Assembly (NCBI GenBank): GCA_011033025.1
Contig: WFMF01000004.1
Coordinates: forward strand, 1,674,001 to 1,738,000
Direction: 5' to 3'
Source of the DNA: Beroe forskalii
Taxonomy: Eukaryota; Ctenophora; Nuda; Beroida; Beroidae
DNA: 64,000 bases
Part shown: positions 9,866 to 21,090 of the stretch, in pieces
Layout: the number at the start of each line of letters is the position of its first letter
Numbering within the stretch: the first letter of the stretch is position 1
Translations under genes and position numbers: made by a program
The notes under the pieces: generated by a model
Databases searched by the model: none
The model's input: the letters and a program-made list of their open reading frames with translations, nothing else
What the model was told of the DNA's origin: nothing

Positions 9866-12800
9866 TCAGTGATGTCCACGTACTCCATTTCCTCGTTCAC
9901 AGCTCCAGTCGAGTAAGGAGTTGCTGTTTGGAGGTGTGTAACCCGGAACCGGTGGCTTATCCGGGTATTGGGCGAGGAATTCTCCCAGGGCTATCTTGAA
10001 TGCCTCTAGCTCCTTCACCGTGTTGACTTGCTTCGGGAGCAAGTTCCAGAGCCGAGCAGATTTTACCCCAAATGAATTGTCATATGCAGTTGACACCGAG
10101 CGCTGTGCCTTGTAATTGAATGGTAGAATTTTTGCTCGGACTCCAAGACGTTCATTGCAGTAGAATTCCAAATTTGTGCTGTTCGGGGCCTTTTCTTGCA
10201 GAATCTTCCATGTGTGGATAATGGTGTATCGTTCTCTTCTGCGTTGGAGAGACATCAGCCTTAGCTTCTTCAGACGATCCCAGTAATCCATATCCTTAGT
10301 CCCAGCAATGCGTTTGGTAAAGTATCGCTGGATTGATTCCACTGCTTGAATGTCCTTTATCAGATGAGGGTCCCAGACAGGGCAACAGTACTCCAATCTA
10401 CTCCTCACTAAGGACTTGAAGAGGGTCAGCATTGTCAGTTCAGATCTATCCCGGAAAGTCCCTAGGACCCACGATGCCATTTTTCGGGAGTCTGTGACAA
10501 CATTGTTCACCTGCAGAGTCCAGCTACAATCATCGGTAATGAGGATACCAAGATCTCTTACGGATGATGTCGGTTGCAGGATGTTACCATCAGAAGTTGT
10601 GTACTGTCTCAGCTCTGCAGTGAAGGGTAGATTGCTCAGGAGGTAAGAGTTGTTGAGGCAGAAGTTCATGACCTCGAACTTATCCTGGTGGAGCACCATA
10701 TTGTTGTTCAGCGACCAACTGACAACTTGATCCAGATCATTCTGTAGCAAACCCTTACATAACATGGTAATAATCTGGTGCAGGAGCTTGGTGTCGTCAG
10801 CAAAAGCGAGTGGTTTTGATGAGGCCATCTTGATGATCATGTCCACCACGTAGAGAATGAAGAATATCGGTCCCAACACGGTGCCCTGAGGGACGCCACT
10901 TTCCACGTTAGCAAACTCTGATTTATTCCCATCAACCACCACGGCTTGACGCCTGTTTGAGAGGAAGTCTTCTATCCAGTTTAAGAGCTTGCCTTTGATG
11001 CCGTAATGCTCCAATTTGGCTAGAAGTATGCGATGGTCTACCTTGTCAAAAGCTTTGCTGTAATCCAGATAGATGACATCAACCTCGTTACCCTCATTTA
11101 GGCTCTTAAGTATGTAGTCCACATGTTCAAGAAGCTGAGTCAAGCAGCTTCTTGTTTTTCTGAAAACCGTGTTGGCTGTCCGGGAGAATGCCACTAGTTT
11201 CAAGGTGATCTACTAGTGCGTTGCGGATAACCCTCTCGAATACCTTTATGAGATGGGATGTAATGGAAACAGGGCGGTAATTCGCAGGGTCAGTCTTATT
11301 GCCTTTCTTGAAGATCGGCGTGATGTACTGCAACTTCAGCTCTGCTGGAATCTTGCCCTGAGCTAATGAACTATTCCATAGTAGCCAGAGTGGGGCAGAT
11401 AGGGTGTCTTTGCAGCTACACAGGATCTTAGCTGGGATGTCGTCATCCGGTGCTGCAGAGTAAGGGTCTAGCTCTCCAATAGCTGCAAGTATGTCCTCAA
11501 CTGAGAACTCAATGTCACACAGCAATTCTGTTGCCGGTTCACCCAGTGCTGCTACACATGCTTTGGGGTCCACATTAGCTGGGTCACTGAACACACTGGT
11601 ATACTGGGACTGGAGGATATCTGCTTTCTCCACTGGATCTGTGCTGAGGGATCCACATACCTTCCTTAGCGGTGCAACACTCGACTTGCATTTGGCATAC
11701 TTCTTCGCATAGCTGAAAAAGTATTTTGGGTTGCTCTTGATAGTACCCACTGCATAGGACTACCGCTGGTTTAGCTGAGAAAGAATTTCATCTTTTATTG
11801 CATAAGATATCAGACTAACTTCTTTTTCAAGCCCAGGTATTAGCATGGAAGAGGGGTTGTTGACACTCAAGTTGTCTATCTTCCTGTTAAGCTTTCTTCT
11901 CTTCATTTTCAGGGAGTTAAGTTTTGGTACTGAGGATCTAAAGCCATTTGATTTCCCGCCAGTCTTCTTAGGGGGGAGCCATCAGTAGGGTAACTTGTAG
12001 GACAGTCAAAACTATGAGGTTCTTGAAAAGTGTGCCATCTGAATCTTCCTCATCATCACATATCATCTTCAGGTGATGCCAGTCTATCTCTCTCAACATG
12101 TCATTCATAGCTTCGAAGTTGCTGTGGTGGAAGTTAACTGCCCTAAATGAGTGTGGGTCTATGACAACTTCTTGGTCATCCGTGAGTGAGATAGGGTTGT
12201 GGCCAATCAGGCCTTCTACTAGCAGGTGGTCTGAAACACCAACCAAGAGCGGCTTGCCAACCTTGATTTCCACTACAGTTTGGGTGTTGTTGGTAAGGAT
12301 GAGGTCAAGGGTGTTTGTTCCTCGTGTGGGTTCCATGACGAGCTGATTTAGGAAATTACAGTCCATGAAGTCACGGAGTTGATGACAGGCTTGTGTGGAG
12401 GGGCCTGAGTCTATAGTGCCGGTTGTCCAGTTATATTCTGGTAGGTTGAAATCTCCTATGAGATAGATATCTGGGACTCTGTTATCAGATGAGTGTACGT
12501 CGAAACAGTTCTGTAACTCAGCCATCAGTTTTGCGAAGTCTGCATAAGATGAGTCAGATGGACGGTACAAAACACCTACGATTGTATGAAGTGATGTAAT
12601 GTATACAACCACCAAGTTATTGCAGTTGTCCCTGAAGCTGTATTCTGCAGTAACTGTGAGCTGTTTGTGCACGTATAGGATACATCCACCTCCTGTTCGT
12701 TCCTTTCTGTCTGATCTGAAGCTCTCGTAACCCGGTATTTCCACCTGTGCGTCAGTAAAGTGAGGACGAAGCCATGACTCAGTGATACCGAAGAAGAGTG

Positions 12801-13134
12801 TTGGTGGGGAGCTTTGGTTCTCTAGCAGGGTACTTTGGAGGTAGGGCAGCTTCCATCTCGTGTCTCCCGTGGCTGCCGGGGAGATACTTCTTGCGTTTAG
12901 CAGAAGTAGCCTGGAAACTGAGCTGGGAAGCTCTGCTGGTTCTGGAAGGGTGCAGTCGGGAGGCCGGTTAGAGACTGCAATGGCTGTGCTGGCATGAATC
13001 GCTGAGGGGGTTGTGCAGACTGTCTCATCTGCTCCTGAACCATCGAGGGCAGGGACGACTGGAGCTCCAGTATCCTCTCCGACATCTGTCCTATGATCCC
13101 CTCCTTCATGTTCTCCAGGAGCTGCAATAAAAAA
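9866..13134 (-). pseudogene. LINE copy 1 ORF2 (EEP endonuclease and reverse transcriptase), broken
   Basis: Nicks target DNA and reverse-transcribes the element RNA. Visible motifs in order: LLLLNARSI, ITESWL, LYRPSDSS, LIGDFNLPEYNW, LILTNN and SDHLLVEG of the endonuclease; then YRPVSITSHLIKVFERVI, VDVIYLDYSKAFDKVDH, SGVPQGTVLGP and LAFADDTKL (the catalytic ADD) of the reverse transcriptase. The frame has no ATG near its beginning, which fits translation by frameshift or reinitiation from ORF1. It is broken at about 11972, 11763 and 11163, so it is not functional as read. Confidence 0.88.
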
Positions 13135-14202
13135 GCACTCGGCTCTTCTACTGTCACAGGTTGGGCGGCTCGAGCCACGTTGGCGTAGCTCTGCTTGATG
13201 GTTGGTGGGAAAGGGGTCGTGAGCGAGGCATAGCTGTCAAACCTCATCTTCAGCCCAGCTTTGTTGACTCGAACCTGTGGGGCTGATTCCCGTGGTGCCT
13301 CCTCTTTGCTTCTGCGGGTAAATTTGAGGTGATCAAATTTGCAGTCTCTGTTGAAACATTCTCGCTTGGTGAGTGAGTCTCTGCAAATCCTCGGGTGGTA
13401 ATACTTGCAGTTTTGGCCTTTAACACACCCTAAGCGTTTGTTGTCACCATGCTTGCAAAAGCGGAAACATCGTGGCGGGTGACTTTTTTTCACAGGGCTT
13501 GCCGTTAATGAGTTTTTTCCCTGTGAGACCATGAGGACAGTTCCTGGCCTTGTAAGCACTACAGATTTGGGTGGGGTTATTCTGCAGGTTCTGTCGGTTC
13601 CTCCTGGGACTTCCTCTTTCCTCCTCTGCTTGGGGAGGATCATCATCTTCTTCCTCTTCTTCTTCCTCCGCGTCTTCAGCCGCTAATTCCTCCTCTGCAG
13701 GGGGCTCAGCTGGAGTGTTGGCAGTAACGGGTAGAAGTGACAGGTTGTTTTTCTTCAGGCAGCCTGAACACAACCATACCATTCCAAGGAGTCGAAGTGT
13801 TTCAGGAACTTCATTCAACGCTTCGAAGCGTTCCTGGACCTTGGGGCAGTTGTGTGAGCCCTGAAGGCACAGCTGACACGTAAGAAGTGGCTTGTCCGTC
13901 AGCTTGTTAGCGTAATTGTCCCCGCAGTCATTACACTGTCTCTCGAAGAGGGCTTCAATCTTCAAGATAATCCTGTCACAAAGAACAGTCAGGTTCTTGT
14001 ACAGCTTCTTGTTAGCTGCTCCACGCACAGTGAAACCAAGGAAAGTGGCAGCAGCTTCAAGATGGTTGGCATCGAACTTCTTCAAGTTTTGCAGGTTCCC
14101 GTTGTAAGTGGCATCATAGTTGTATGCGGAAACAACTTTCTTTGAGAGGGGGTCTGCTCGGTTAAGAAGATCGCCAATGGCCACCTTGTGAGATTCGGCC
14201 AT
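12897..14202 (-). CDS. LINE copy 1 ORF1 (zinc-finger RNA-binding protein), frameshifted
   Basis: Starts MAESHKVAIGDLLNRADPLS at 14202. A PHD-like Cys cluster follows (CNDCGDNY, CQLCLQGSHNC, WLCSGC; residues about 88-148), then a Glu/Asp-rich stretch and CCCH-type fingers (CFRFCKHGDNKRLGC, then C-x8-C-x4-C-x3-H in CRDSLTKRECFNRDCKFDH). Such ORF1 proteins bind LINE RNA in the ribonucleoprotein. One extra base near 13484-13490, compared with copy 2, breaks the frame; the remainder continues in the frame that ends at 12897 (PGYFC, stop). The last part overlaps ORF2 by about 235 nt and holds a T TTT TTA heptamer. Confidence 0.85.
13128..13134 (-). promoter_or_regulatory. Candidate -1 ribosomal frameshift heptamer T TTT TTA
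   Basis: The heptamer is in the zero frame of ORF1 (GCT TTT TTA TTG). A -1 slip enters the ORF2 frame. I translated that frame from 13134 to 12744 and found no stop and no ATG before the endonuclease domain. T TTT TTA is a canonical slippery sequence in known -1 frameshift systems. Function here is inferred. Confidence 0.5.
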
Positions 14203-14419
14203 GATGTCAGGACACCGGTTTAAAGGTTACACACCTAACAGCAATAGTGGTATCCAGCAGCAACCGTCCTGAAATGACACCGCGGCAGAAGGACGTTGCA
14301 AGGTGGGTTAGAGCAAGGGGAGTATTGCTCCCAAATTCAATGTCAATTACAGTCAATGAACACTGAAATAGGGAGTACTGCTCCCTCACTCAACACAGAA
14401 AGAGGTAACACGTGTAAAT

Positions 14420-16020
14420 TAACTCAACTGTTTGTTATTTCTTGATGCCTTGTAGGCATAACTCAATTGATTATTACTCTATTTCACTTCCTCTGTCGAG
14501 CCATTGCTTTGTGATATTCATATTGTTATGTGATAAATAATTTGCATTCATGCTATCCATATCAATAACAGTTTGCTCTTTCTTTACCTACCATCCATCA
14601 ATCGAGATATCATTTTATATGCCTTATGGGCAACTAAGATTAATTCAACCCTTTCTTCCAGTTTCATTATTTCTTGATGCCTTGCATGCATAACCCAAAT
14701 TATAACACTCTCTCTGTCGAGCTATATTTAAACTTTTAAACATTTAATTGCTTTGTACCTTAGTACACTTAAGAACGGCATCACGTAACCTCTTGATTGC
14801 AGGACATCATATTCATAGCATCAACAATCGAAAATTTTGCAATTTTGAAAATAAATCAAATTTTCTACAGTAATATGTTAAAGTATCCATTACAATTTCT
14901 TTCTTCAAACTATTCAAGTTTAAGCTAAAGGTCATATCACAATATACAGCTCGTTTGTAATTGCACTTATTGTTTTGTATTGGCCACTATAAACTTTTCA
15001 AGTACCTATACATTTAAATCTGGTGGTATAGTTATTCATCAATTCATGTCCGGAAAAAACAAAGATCGAAAAAAGCATAAAATTCATAAAATTGTTCACT
15101 CAATTAGCATACACTTAATTTTATGCGCACTTAAATACTATACACTTAATTAGTGCGGTTTTTTCCAAACCGCACTAATTAAGTGACGCCGTTCTTAAGT
15201 GTACTAAGGTATTGTGATGAATAACTTGTTTTCATGCTATCAATATCAGTTTGCTCTTCGAGATGTAATTTTATCTGCCATGTGTGAGTAGCTGGGATTA
15301 ATTAAACCCTCATGAATTTCATTCAACTGTTTTATCCTGTAATTAGGCATTTGTGATATTTTGCTTGCACGACCCAAATTGCTCTGTTATATTGTGATGA
15401 ATTAGTGTTTTCATGCAGCTTGCTAAAATATCAGTTTTCTCTCTCCTATACCATCAATCGAGATATTTTGTCATACCTAATTGTTATAACGGGTCTGGGA
15501 TTGACTCAACTCTTTCTTTGATCGGATAATTTTATTGCTGTAGGTACTGTATTATTTCTTGATCCTTGTAGATATGCATGGCCCTCTTTGGCACTTCCTC
15601 TGTCGAGCCATTGCTTTGTGATATTGTGATAAATATCGTTTTCATACGATCCATTATATACCTACTCATATATAATATATATAATAATTTTAGCATATAA
15701 AATATATAAATAAATATATAAATTAGCAGTTTGCTCTTTCCTTTATACCAACAATCGTCAATCTATCGAGATATCATTTTATCATGCCCTGTGGGTAGCT
15801 GGAAATTGGGATTAATCCAACTCCTCCTTTCAGTTTCATTTGATAATTTTATTGTTGTGAAGGTGTTATTTCTTGATGCCATTATATGCTCAGTTTGCTC
15901 TTTCCTTACAAACCATCATTCGTGTATAATTTTATCTGCGATGTCTTAGTAGCTGGCCAGCTGGGATTAATTCTACCCTGACTTTCGCTCGATAGTTTTG
16001 ACATGTGCATTATTTCGTGA
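14420..16020. repeat. Satellite with about 270-bp units, right part
   Basis: Continues the array at 8820-9810 with the same blocks ('tctgtcgagccatt' at 14488 and 15599, 'caatcgagatatcatttta' at 14597 and 15455). A MITE interrupts it at 14758. An AT-only stretch at 15650-15725 is a simple-sequence expansion. Confidence 0.8.
14758..15209. mobile_element. 452-bp MITE with TA target duplication
   Basis: The ends are CCTTAGTACACTTAAGAACG at 14758 and its inverse ending at 15209, with about 27 bp of near-perfect inversion. TA flanks both sides (14756-14757, 15210-15211). Removing it restores the satellite text 'gctttgtattgtgatg'. No ORF. A TA duplication suggests Tc1/mariner or a similar superfamily. 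An internal hairpin lies at about 15135-15183. Confidence 0.85.
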
Positions 16021-16043
16021 TATTTTGTACATACTACATGTAC

Positions 16044-16216
16044 TTTAGCGAAAGACCAGGAATTAACATATCTCTATTACATACGAATGAAATGAGTATG
16101 TAATAGGATATAAATATTGAGTAGCTTGCTACGAAATATTTATATCTAATTTATCACGCGACACTCGAAGAGTGGGCCGTGATAAATTAGATATATTATG
16201 AATGGCTTTCGCTAAA
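16044..16216. repeat. Cloverleaf-type repeat: outer stem plus three hairpins
   Basis: Outer stem TTTAGCGAAAG (16044) pairs with CTTTCGCTAAA (16206). Inside are three hairpins: CTATTACATAC/GTATGTAATAG, GATATAAATATT/AATATTTATATC and TAATTTATCACG/CGTGATAAATTA. TA lies next to both ends, as in a small TA-targeting MITE. Confidence 0.82.
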
Positions 16217-16817
16217 ATATAATAGTCGAACGTGTTCTGCATATTTGTAACACGTAGGTTATATGTAGCTGTGGTTTGGGGATGACTGTGAATAATATTC
16301 ATCTTTAATTTCTCAATCAGCGATACCTGTTTACAGTTGGATAAGTTTGGATTGCCAATTGTCACAATTTTCCCAATTTATACTAGTCTAAAGGGCTGCT
16401 GAAAATAACCTTGAATAAAGCACATTATTTTAGCAGTTAAGAAGAAGCCTAATCTATTTTAATACAGCCTTGCAGATGCAGTATTTGCTACCGACCTCGA
16501 CCGATGAGCTTCTTAATCTTAGTGTTTTAAATTCAGTTGAAACTATTTTTCTCTACGAGTATAAATCGAATTGATTGTACATTTGATCATTCAAACAAAT
16601 TGTTGAATTACACTGATTTGGTTGTATACATTTAGTCCTTCATATTAACATGAGTCGATATAAATGCGATGACGTCATGCAATCACGTAGCAGGAAACCG
16701 CGCCACCTAAAAACTGTGTCGTTCATGCGAAATGGTCGCGGCGCACGTACAGTAAAAAGTTTCGCCAGAAATAGGGGTGTCGTTTCGCGACACCCCTGGT
16801 TAGGGGAAGTCAGCATG

Positions 16818-17202
16818 GGGAGAGGGTAAGCCAGTTATGACATATGCTGATTGCTGACTGATGAGGGAGGGGGTTGAAAATGGGCAAAAATGTGATGATG
16901 CAATATGTGACAGCTCTCTAAAGAATGTATTCTTCAAGGCATCAATCATTTACACTTTTCTCCAACATTGTGGAGCACACTTGTTCATGGGACAAATAAT
17001 TAGTTTAACAAATAATTAGTACTCAGGGAGAAAGTTGAAACATTCAATGATCAATACAGTTTAAAATCAGGAGCTCTCGGGAATCATGGGATCATTGTTG
17101 TCAGCTGAAAATGGAAGGTGAGAGGGTGCTTAAAAATGATATGAGTGGTGTCAGGGGGTGGGAGATGGGAGGTGGGTGAGCAAGTGACAGGATAATCAAA
17201 TA
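16818..17202. other. Spacer, no gene seen
   Basis: G-rich patches (17105-17180) and otherwise unremarkable sequence between the large transposon and the second LINE. Confidence 0.3.
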
Positions 17203-17574
17203 CAATTAATTAATTAATTAGTCTAATACACTCCTACTTGTGAGCCCAATGTACATAATCTCATGGAAAATAAATAAACAAAATAAAAATTGGACACTAA
17301 ATAAAATACTGCCTAAAATATGCTTAGGATCCCTACTATGAAACTCATCTACACATCCCATACTAAGTTTAACAACAGAGAGTGTACAATAGTGTTTAAA
17401 AAATATGGAATTATAAATTAAGGTAGTTAATCAGAAATAACTTAGCAAATAAATACTGTAAATTCAAAGCAACTTCCATGTTCAAAGGTTATAATCTACT
17501 GAAAAGGGTAAACGCAGTGAATAATGGAAATGACCAGTATTATATATGGTAAACAACTAAAAACTCATCAACGT

Positions 17575-20500
17575 CTATTCATTGCTATCTATACATAGAA
17601 AGTTATCATCAAAAACTGATTGGGAACATATTTCTTGTACTAGAGAATTAAAGGTATATTTCAGTTCTCTATTATCACAGAATAAAAGATTCAAGTAAAA
17701 GTTTACACCCCAAGAGTGTAGTTCTGTGGTCTGAGATCGCAACTTCATGACATTATCATCATAAACTGTACATTCAAATAACTTATGGAAAACAGAGTCA
17801 GGTAGTATCCCACACTCCAAGCAAATTGGAACATGAAGGGCTTTGTTGTATTTCAACACTGAAAAACTGAAATCTTGAAATCTTAAACAGTGTCCATGAA
17901 TGAAGTCCATTGTATTGGTGGTGAAGTACCTTGAGCAACCCCTTGACAAAACTGGATATTTCAAGAGATTAGATATAGAAACAATGTCCTTTGATCTTTC
18001 CATGACATCTGAGAGGGGCTCTATTGAATATGGATCATTTTTTACAATAAGATCCATTTCTTTTTTGATATACATGTCCCACAAATAACATCTATAATCA
18101 TGAATTTCACTCTCACTATAGTACAAGGCAGTGTCAGGCATGTCAATAAGTGAGATGGCATGTGCTGATTTTGGAACATTGAACAATTGTTTGTGATTGG
18201 ATGAATTAAGTCTTGCATTAGTCATCCATTGCACAAATTTCTTTACCTCTGCCACTTGATAAAAGTACTGACTATAAGGATAAGATTCTATTTGGAACAA
18301 AAGGGAACTGACAGAGTCATGCTGTGTAAGAGCTTTCAGGATGAACTTATTTGTAACTTCTTGGATAAGGATCTCAAGAGGTGGAATACCTGTGACTATT
18401 TCACCAAGCATTTTTGAAAAATGAAATTGGGATCCTGTTATTTTCAGTATTGCTCTGGCAAAAAGATCTTTAAATTTGTCAGTTCGTTTCTTCAACCATA
18501 TAGGAGCTGCATACAGAATCTTAGTCAGAACAACAGTTTTAAATAACATTTGAAGACTAATAGAATTTAATCCTCTCTTACGAGATGTATTGCAAGATAG
18601 TTTGTTCCAGGCATACCAACAGTTGCTAAGTACCAAATTGGCATGATTCACAAATGATAGATCGTCATCAATAGTAACTCCAAGGACTTTACTCTTTCGG
18701 ACATAGTTCAGTGTCTTACCACCCATGTTGATGTCAGGTATGATGGTGCCTTGTGACTCAGCCTCTTTTACTTCTCTTGTTCTTAGCATGATGATTTCTG
18801 TTTTATGTTCATTGCAGTTGACTATCAATCGCCATTTCGTGCACCAATCATGGATATAATCACAAACTTTCTGCATCAATGACACACATTCTGAGATAGT
18901 CTTAGCCACAACAAAAACACTGCCATCATCTGCATACTTAAAACAGTTCGTGGAGCCTCTGATGTCACTTGGCAAATTTCCAGCTTTCAGCAGATCTGAG
19001 ATGTAGATAATAAACAGTAGGGGGGAAAGAACAGCTCCCTGTGGTAGACCAAACAGTTTGCAAAATCTTTGAATGCCAACATATGAGTTAACCTTGAGCC
19101 TAATAGTTCTTTTAGTTAGCATGGAGTTTAACAATCTTAAAATTGATCCTTGTATTCCAATTTTGTAGAGTTTATTAATCAAGCATGGAATGGAAACACT
19201 ATCAAAAGCTTTTTCAAAATCGATGAATAATATGAATGCTTCCATTTTTTGCCGCTTTGCTTCCTCAAGAGAAGATACCATTTTGTACAAATACCGAGAA
19301 GTGTTTCTGTTAGGCATAAACCCTTCTTGAGCTTCATCTATGGTATCCTCCATATTGCAAAAGTTACGGATACGCTTCTCCAGTATCCTTTCAAATATCT
19401 TGCCAACATATGGAGAGATAGTGAGTGGTCTATATGAACTTGGAAGTAAGTATGATGTCTTATTTGCTTTCCTTATGAATGTCACTAGGGAAGTGGACCA
19501 AGGCCATGTTCCTGTCTCGAAACATTTATTGAAAAGATCAACAAGGAAATTAAGGCTGCCAAGACCTAGACATTTAAGCATTTTTGGGTGTATTTCATGT
19601 CCATCTTTTGATTTATTACAGCTGTTTTGTCCTTTGATAGATTGCTGAACTTCAGATAGTGTAATTTTATCATTTAACAACTCTTGGTCATGATCTTGGC
19701 AATTGACGGTTGGTGTTTTGAGAAAGTTGGCTTCCTTGATGTGCTCCACTTCTTCTGAAATTTTTGCAAAGTGAACTTCATCAAAAACTTGTTGATTAAG
19801 ATGTTTACCAGAGAAAAAGGTTTCATATAATGCATTCTCTTTGTCTTTATCAGAATGCACTACAGTTTCAGTTCCTTCCTCACATGTTAGACTGCCAATG
19901 AAGTTTTCATCCTCAGATAAAAAATACCTCCTGTAGCGTTTCCAGAACAAAATTGAATCTTTGGTATTCAGACCTTCCAGCTGTTCATGAACCCAATTAT
20001 TTTTTTCTTTGATGATGGCATTCTTGAAACTTTCTTTTGCAGAATCATATATCTTCTTGTAGAATGGAGTTGATTTAGTCAAATAATTTGCCTGTGCATT
20101 TCTTAACTCATCAGACAGAGTTGTAAGATTTGCACTCCAATATGGCTTAGAGTGTTTGCAGATTCGTTTATGGGGGATGAACAATTCAGATGCTTCTTTC
20201 ACAGTACTCAAAAACAAGTTGTACATTTTTTCTGGTGATTGGTCCTGATTATCCGCAATGTAATTATTAAGAATAACATTGACATATGCTGACCAGTGAG
20301 ACCAGTTAGCTGAGTTGTAATTAAAAACTACATTGGCTGAGGATTTTGGCTGTGACTTAAGTGATTTCTTGTATGAAAAATGTCTGAGTACAGGAAGATG
20401 TCCTCGTTGAGGGGCACCTGTGAACAACTCATGGACATCAACATCATCAATCCATGCTTGACAAATGTTACTGATAATGTCCCCAAAAGCAAGGCAGAGA

Positions 20501-21090
20501 TCAATAACACTCCCACCATTAGATGTCACAAAGGTATTTGTTGCAGGAGCTGATAATTCACATCTTTCTTTGGCTAAAAACTCCTTCAAAACTTTGCCTC
20601 TTGGATTATCAAGTGAATCAGCCCACATGGTGCTCCTGGCATTGAAGTCCCCAAATATCAGCATGCCTGTGATTTTTGCCTTCTCACAGTAACTCCAAGC
20701 TTGCTTGATGTTTGAAAGAAGCTTTGTCAATCCAAGAGTGGATGAAGTGTCAGGGTTGCAGTATGCTGATGCAAGTAAAATTGGCTTGGACTCTACCATG
20801 ACTGATGCATAGACTATGTTAACATCAGTATCTTCCAACAGAGGGATATGTTGAGGCTTAAGGGTATTACAGACAGAGAGTGAAACTCCTAAACCACTGA
20901 GGCCAGCAGAAAATGTAGACATTCCTGATATGATGTCAATTGGCAGAGCTTCCTTCTGCTTAATTTCCTGAAGAGCTAGAATTTTAATGTCTCTTTTGTC
21001 ACAAAAATGGTTCAAAGTGGTTTCAACATGTTTTGATAGGCCATTGATATTTATTTGGCACATAGGTATATGGGTTGTTTCATAGTTCAT
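17575..21090 (-). CDS. LINE ORF2: EEP endonuclease and reverse transcriptase, 1171 aa
   Basis: Intact ORF starting MNYETTHIPMCQININGL. Endonuclease motifs: CQININGL, ILALQEIKQ, ASAYCNPDTSS, LIFGDFNARSTMWAD, SVIDLCLAF and RGHLPVL (His of the usual SDH motif kept). Reverse transcriptase: SSYRPLTISPYVGKIFERIL, EAFILFIDFEKAFDSV, GLPQGAVLSPLLFIIYISD, and CFKYADDGSVFV with the catalytic YADD. A C-terminal CLECGILPDSVFHKLFEC motif (Cys-x2-Cys...His...Cys) is near residue 1110. I see no RNase H. The start ATG lies inside the last codons of ORF1 (ATGAACTATGA), suggesting termination-reinitiation. The ORF is full length with no stops. Confidence 0.9.
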   Translation of the reverse strand: MNYETTHIPMCQININGLSKHVETTLNHFCDKRDIKILALQEIKQKEALPIDIISGMSTFSAGLSGLGVSLSVCNTLKPQHIPLLEDTDVNIVYASVMVESKPILLASAYCNPDTSSTLGLTKLLSNIKQAWSYCEKAKITGMLIFGDFNARSTMWADSLDNPRGKVLKEFLAKERCELSAPATNTFVTSNGGSVIDLCLAFGDIISNICQAWIDDVDVHELFTGAPQRGHLPVLRHFSYKKSLKSQPKSSANVVFNYNSANWSHWSAYVNVILNNYIADNQDQSPEKMYNLFLSTVKEASELFIPHKRICKHSKPYWSANLTTLSDELRNAQANYLTKSTPFYKKIYDSAKESFKNAIIKEKNNWVHEQLEGLNTKDSILFWKRYRRYFLSEDENFIGSLTCEEGTETVVHSDKDKENALYETFFSGKHLNQQVFDEVHFAKISEEVEHIKEANFLKTPTVNCQDHDQELLNDKITLSEVQQSIKGQNSCNKSKDGHEIHPKMLKCLGLGSLNFLVDLFNKCFETGTWPWSTSLVTFIRKANKTSYLLPSSYRPLTISPYVGKIFERILEKRIRNFCNMEDTIDEAQEGFMPNRNTSRYLYKMVSSLEEAKRQKMEAFILFIDFEKAFDSVSIPCLINKLYKIGIQGSILRLLNSMLTKRTIRLKVNSYVGIQRFCKLFGLPQGAVLSPLLFIIYISDLLKAGNLPSDIRGSTNCFKYADDGSVFVVAKTISECVSLMQKVCDYIHDWCTKWRLIVNCNEHKTEIIMLRTREVKEAESQGTIIPDINMGGKTLNYVRKSKVLGVTIDDDLSFVNHANLVLSNCWYAWNKLSCNTSRKRGLNSISLQMLFKTVVLTKILYAAPIWLKKRTDKFKDLFARAILKITGSQFHFSKMLGEIVTGIPPLEILIQEVTNKFILKALTQHDSVSSLLFQIESYPYSQYFYQVAEVKKFVQWMTNARLNSSNHKQLFNVPKSAHAISLIDMPDTALYYSESEIHDYRCYLWDMYIKKEMDLIVKNDPYSIEPLSDVMERSKDIVSISNLLKYPVLSRGCSRYFTTNTMDFIHGHCLRFQDFSFSVLKYNKALHVPICLECGILPDSVFHKLFECTVYDDNVMKLRSQTTELHSWGVNFYLNLLFCDNRELKYTFNSLVQEICSQSVFDDNFLCIDSNE

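Larger units (their letters stand above)
9811..14419 (-). mobile_element. CR1/Jockey-superfamily LINE, copy 1 (near full length)
   Basis: A minus-strand element. Its 3' end at the left carries a short (TGTA)n tail shared with copies 2 and 3, and its 5' end matches copy 2 up to 14419. It contains ORF1 with zinc fingers and ORF2 with EEP endonuclease and reverse transcriptase. It is inserted into a satellite unit (interrupting 'gggatt...aactcaac'). Disabling changes: an extra base in ORF1 at about 13484-13490, a G-run indel at about 11972, a TAG at about 11763, and an extra A in a run at 11163-11166. No clear target duplication beyond 2-4 bp. Confidence 0.88.
8560..16808. mobile_element. Large non-autonomous DNA transposon with 9-bp target duplication (Mutator-like?)
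   Basis: The direct repeat GTCAGCATG flanks the element at 8551-8559 and 16809-16817. Inside it the ends are inverted: TTGCTCTAACCAG at 8560 and CTGGTTAGGGGAA at 16796-16808. A second inner match, ATTTCTGGCGAA versus TTCGCCAGAAAT, lies about 60 bp from the left end and 30-40 bp from the right. Each end also carries a hairpin (8639-8676 and 16773-16797). No transposase ORF is present; the interior is a satellite plus later insertions. A 9-bp duplication is usual for Mutator-like elements, but other superfamilies cannot be excluded. Confidence 0.72.
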
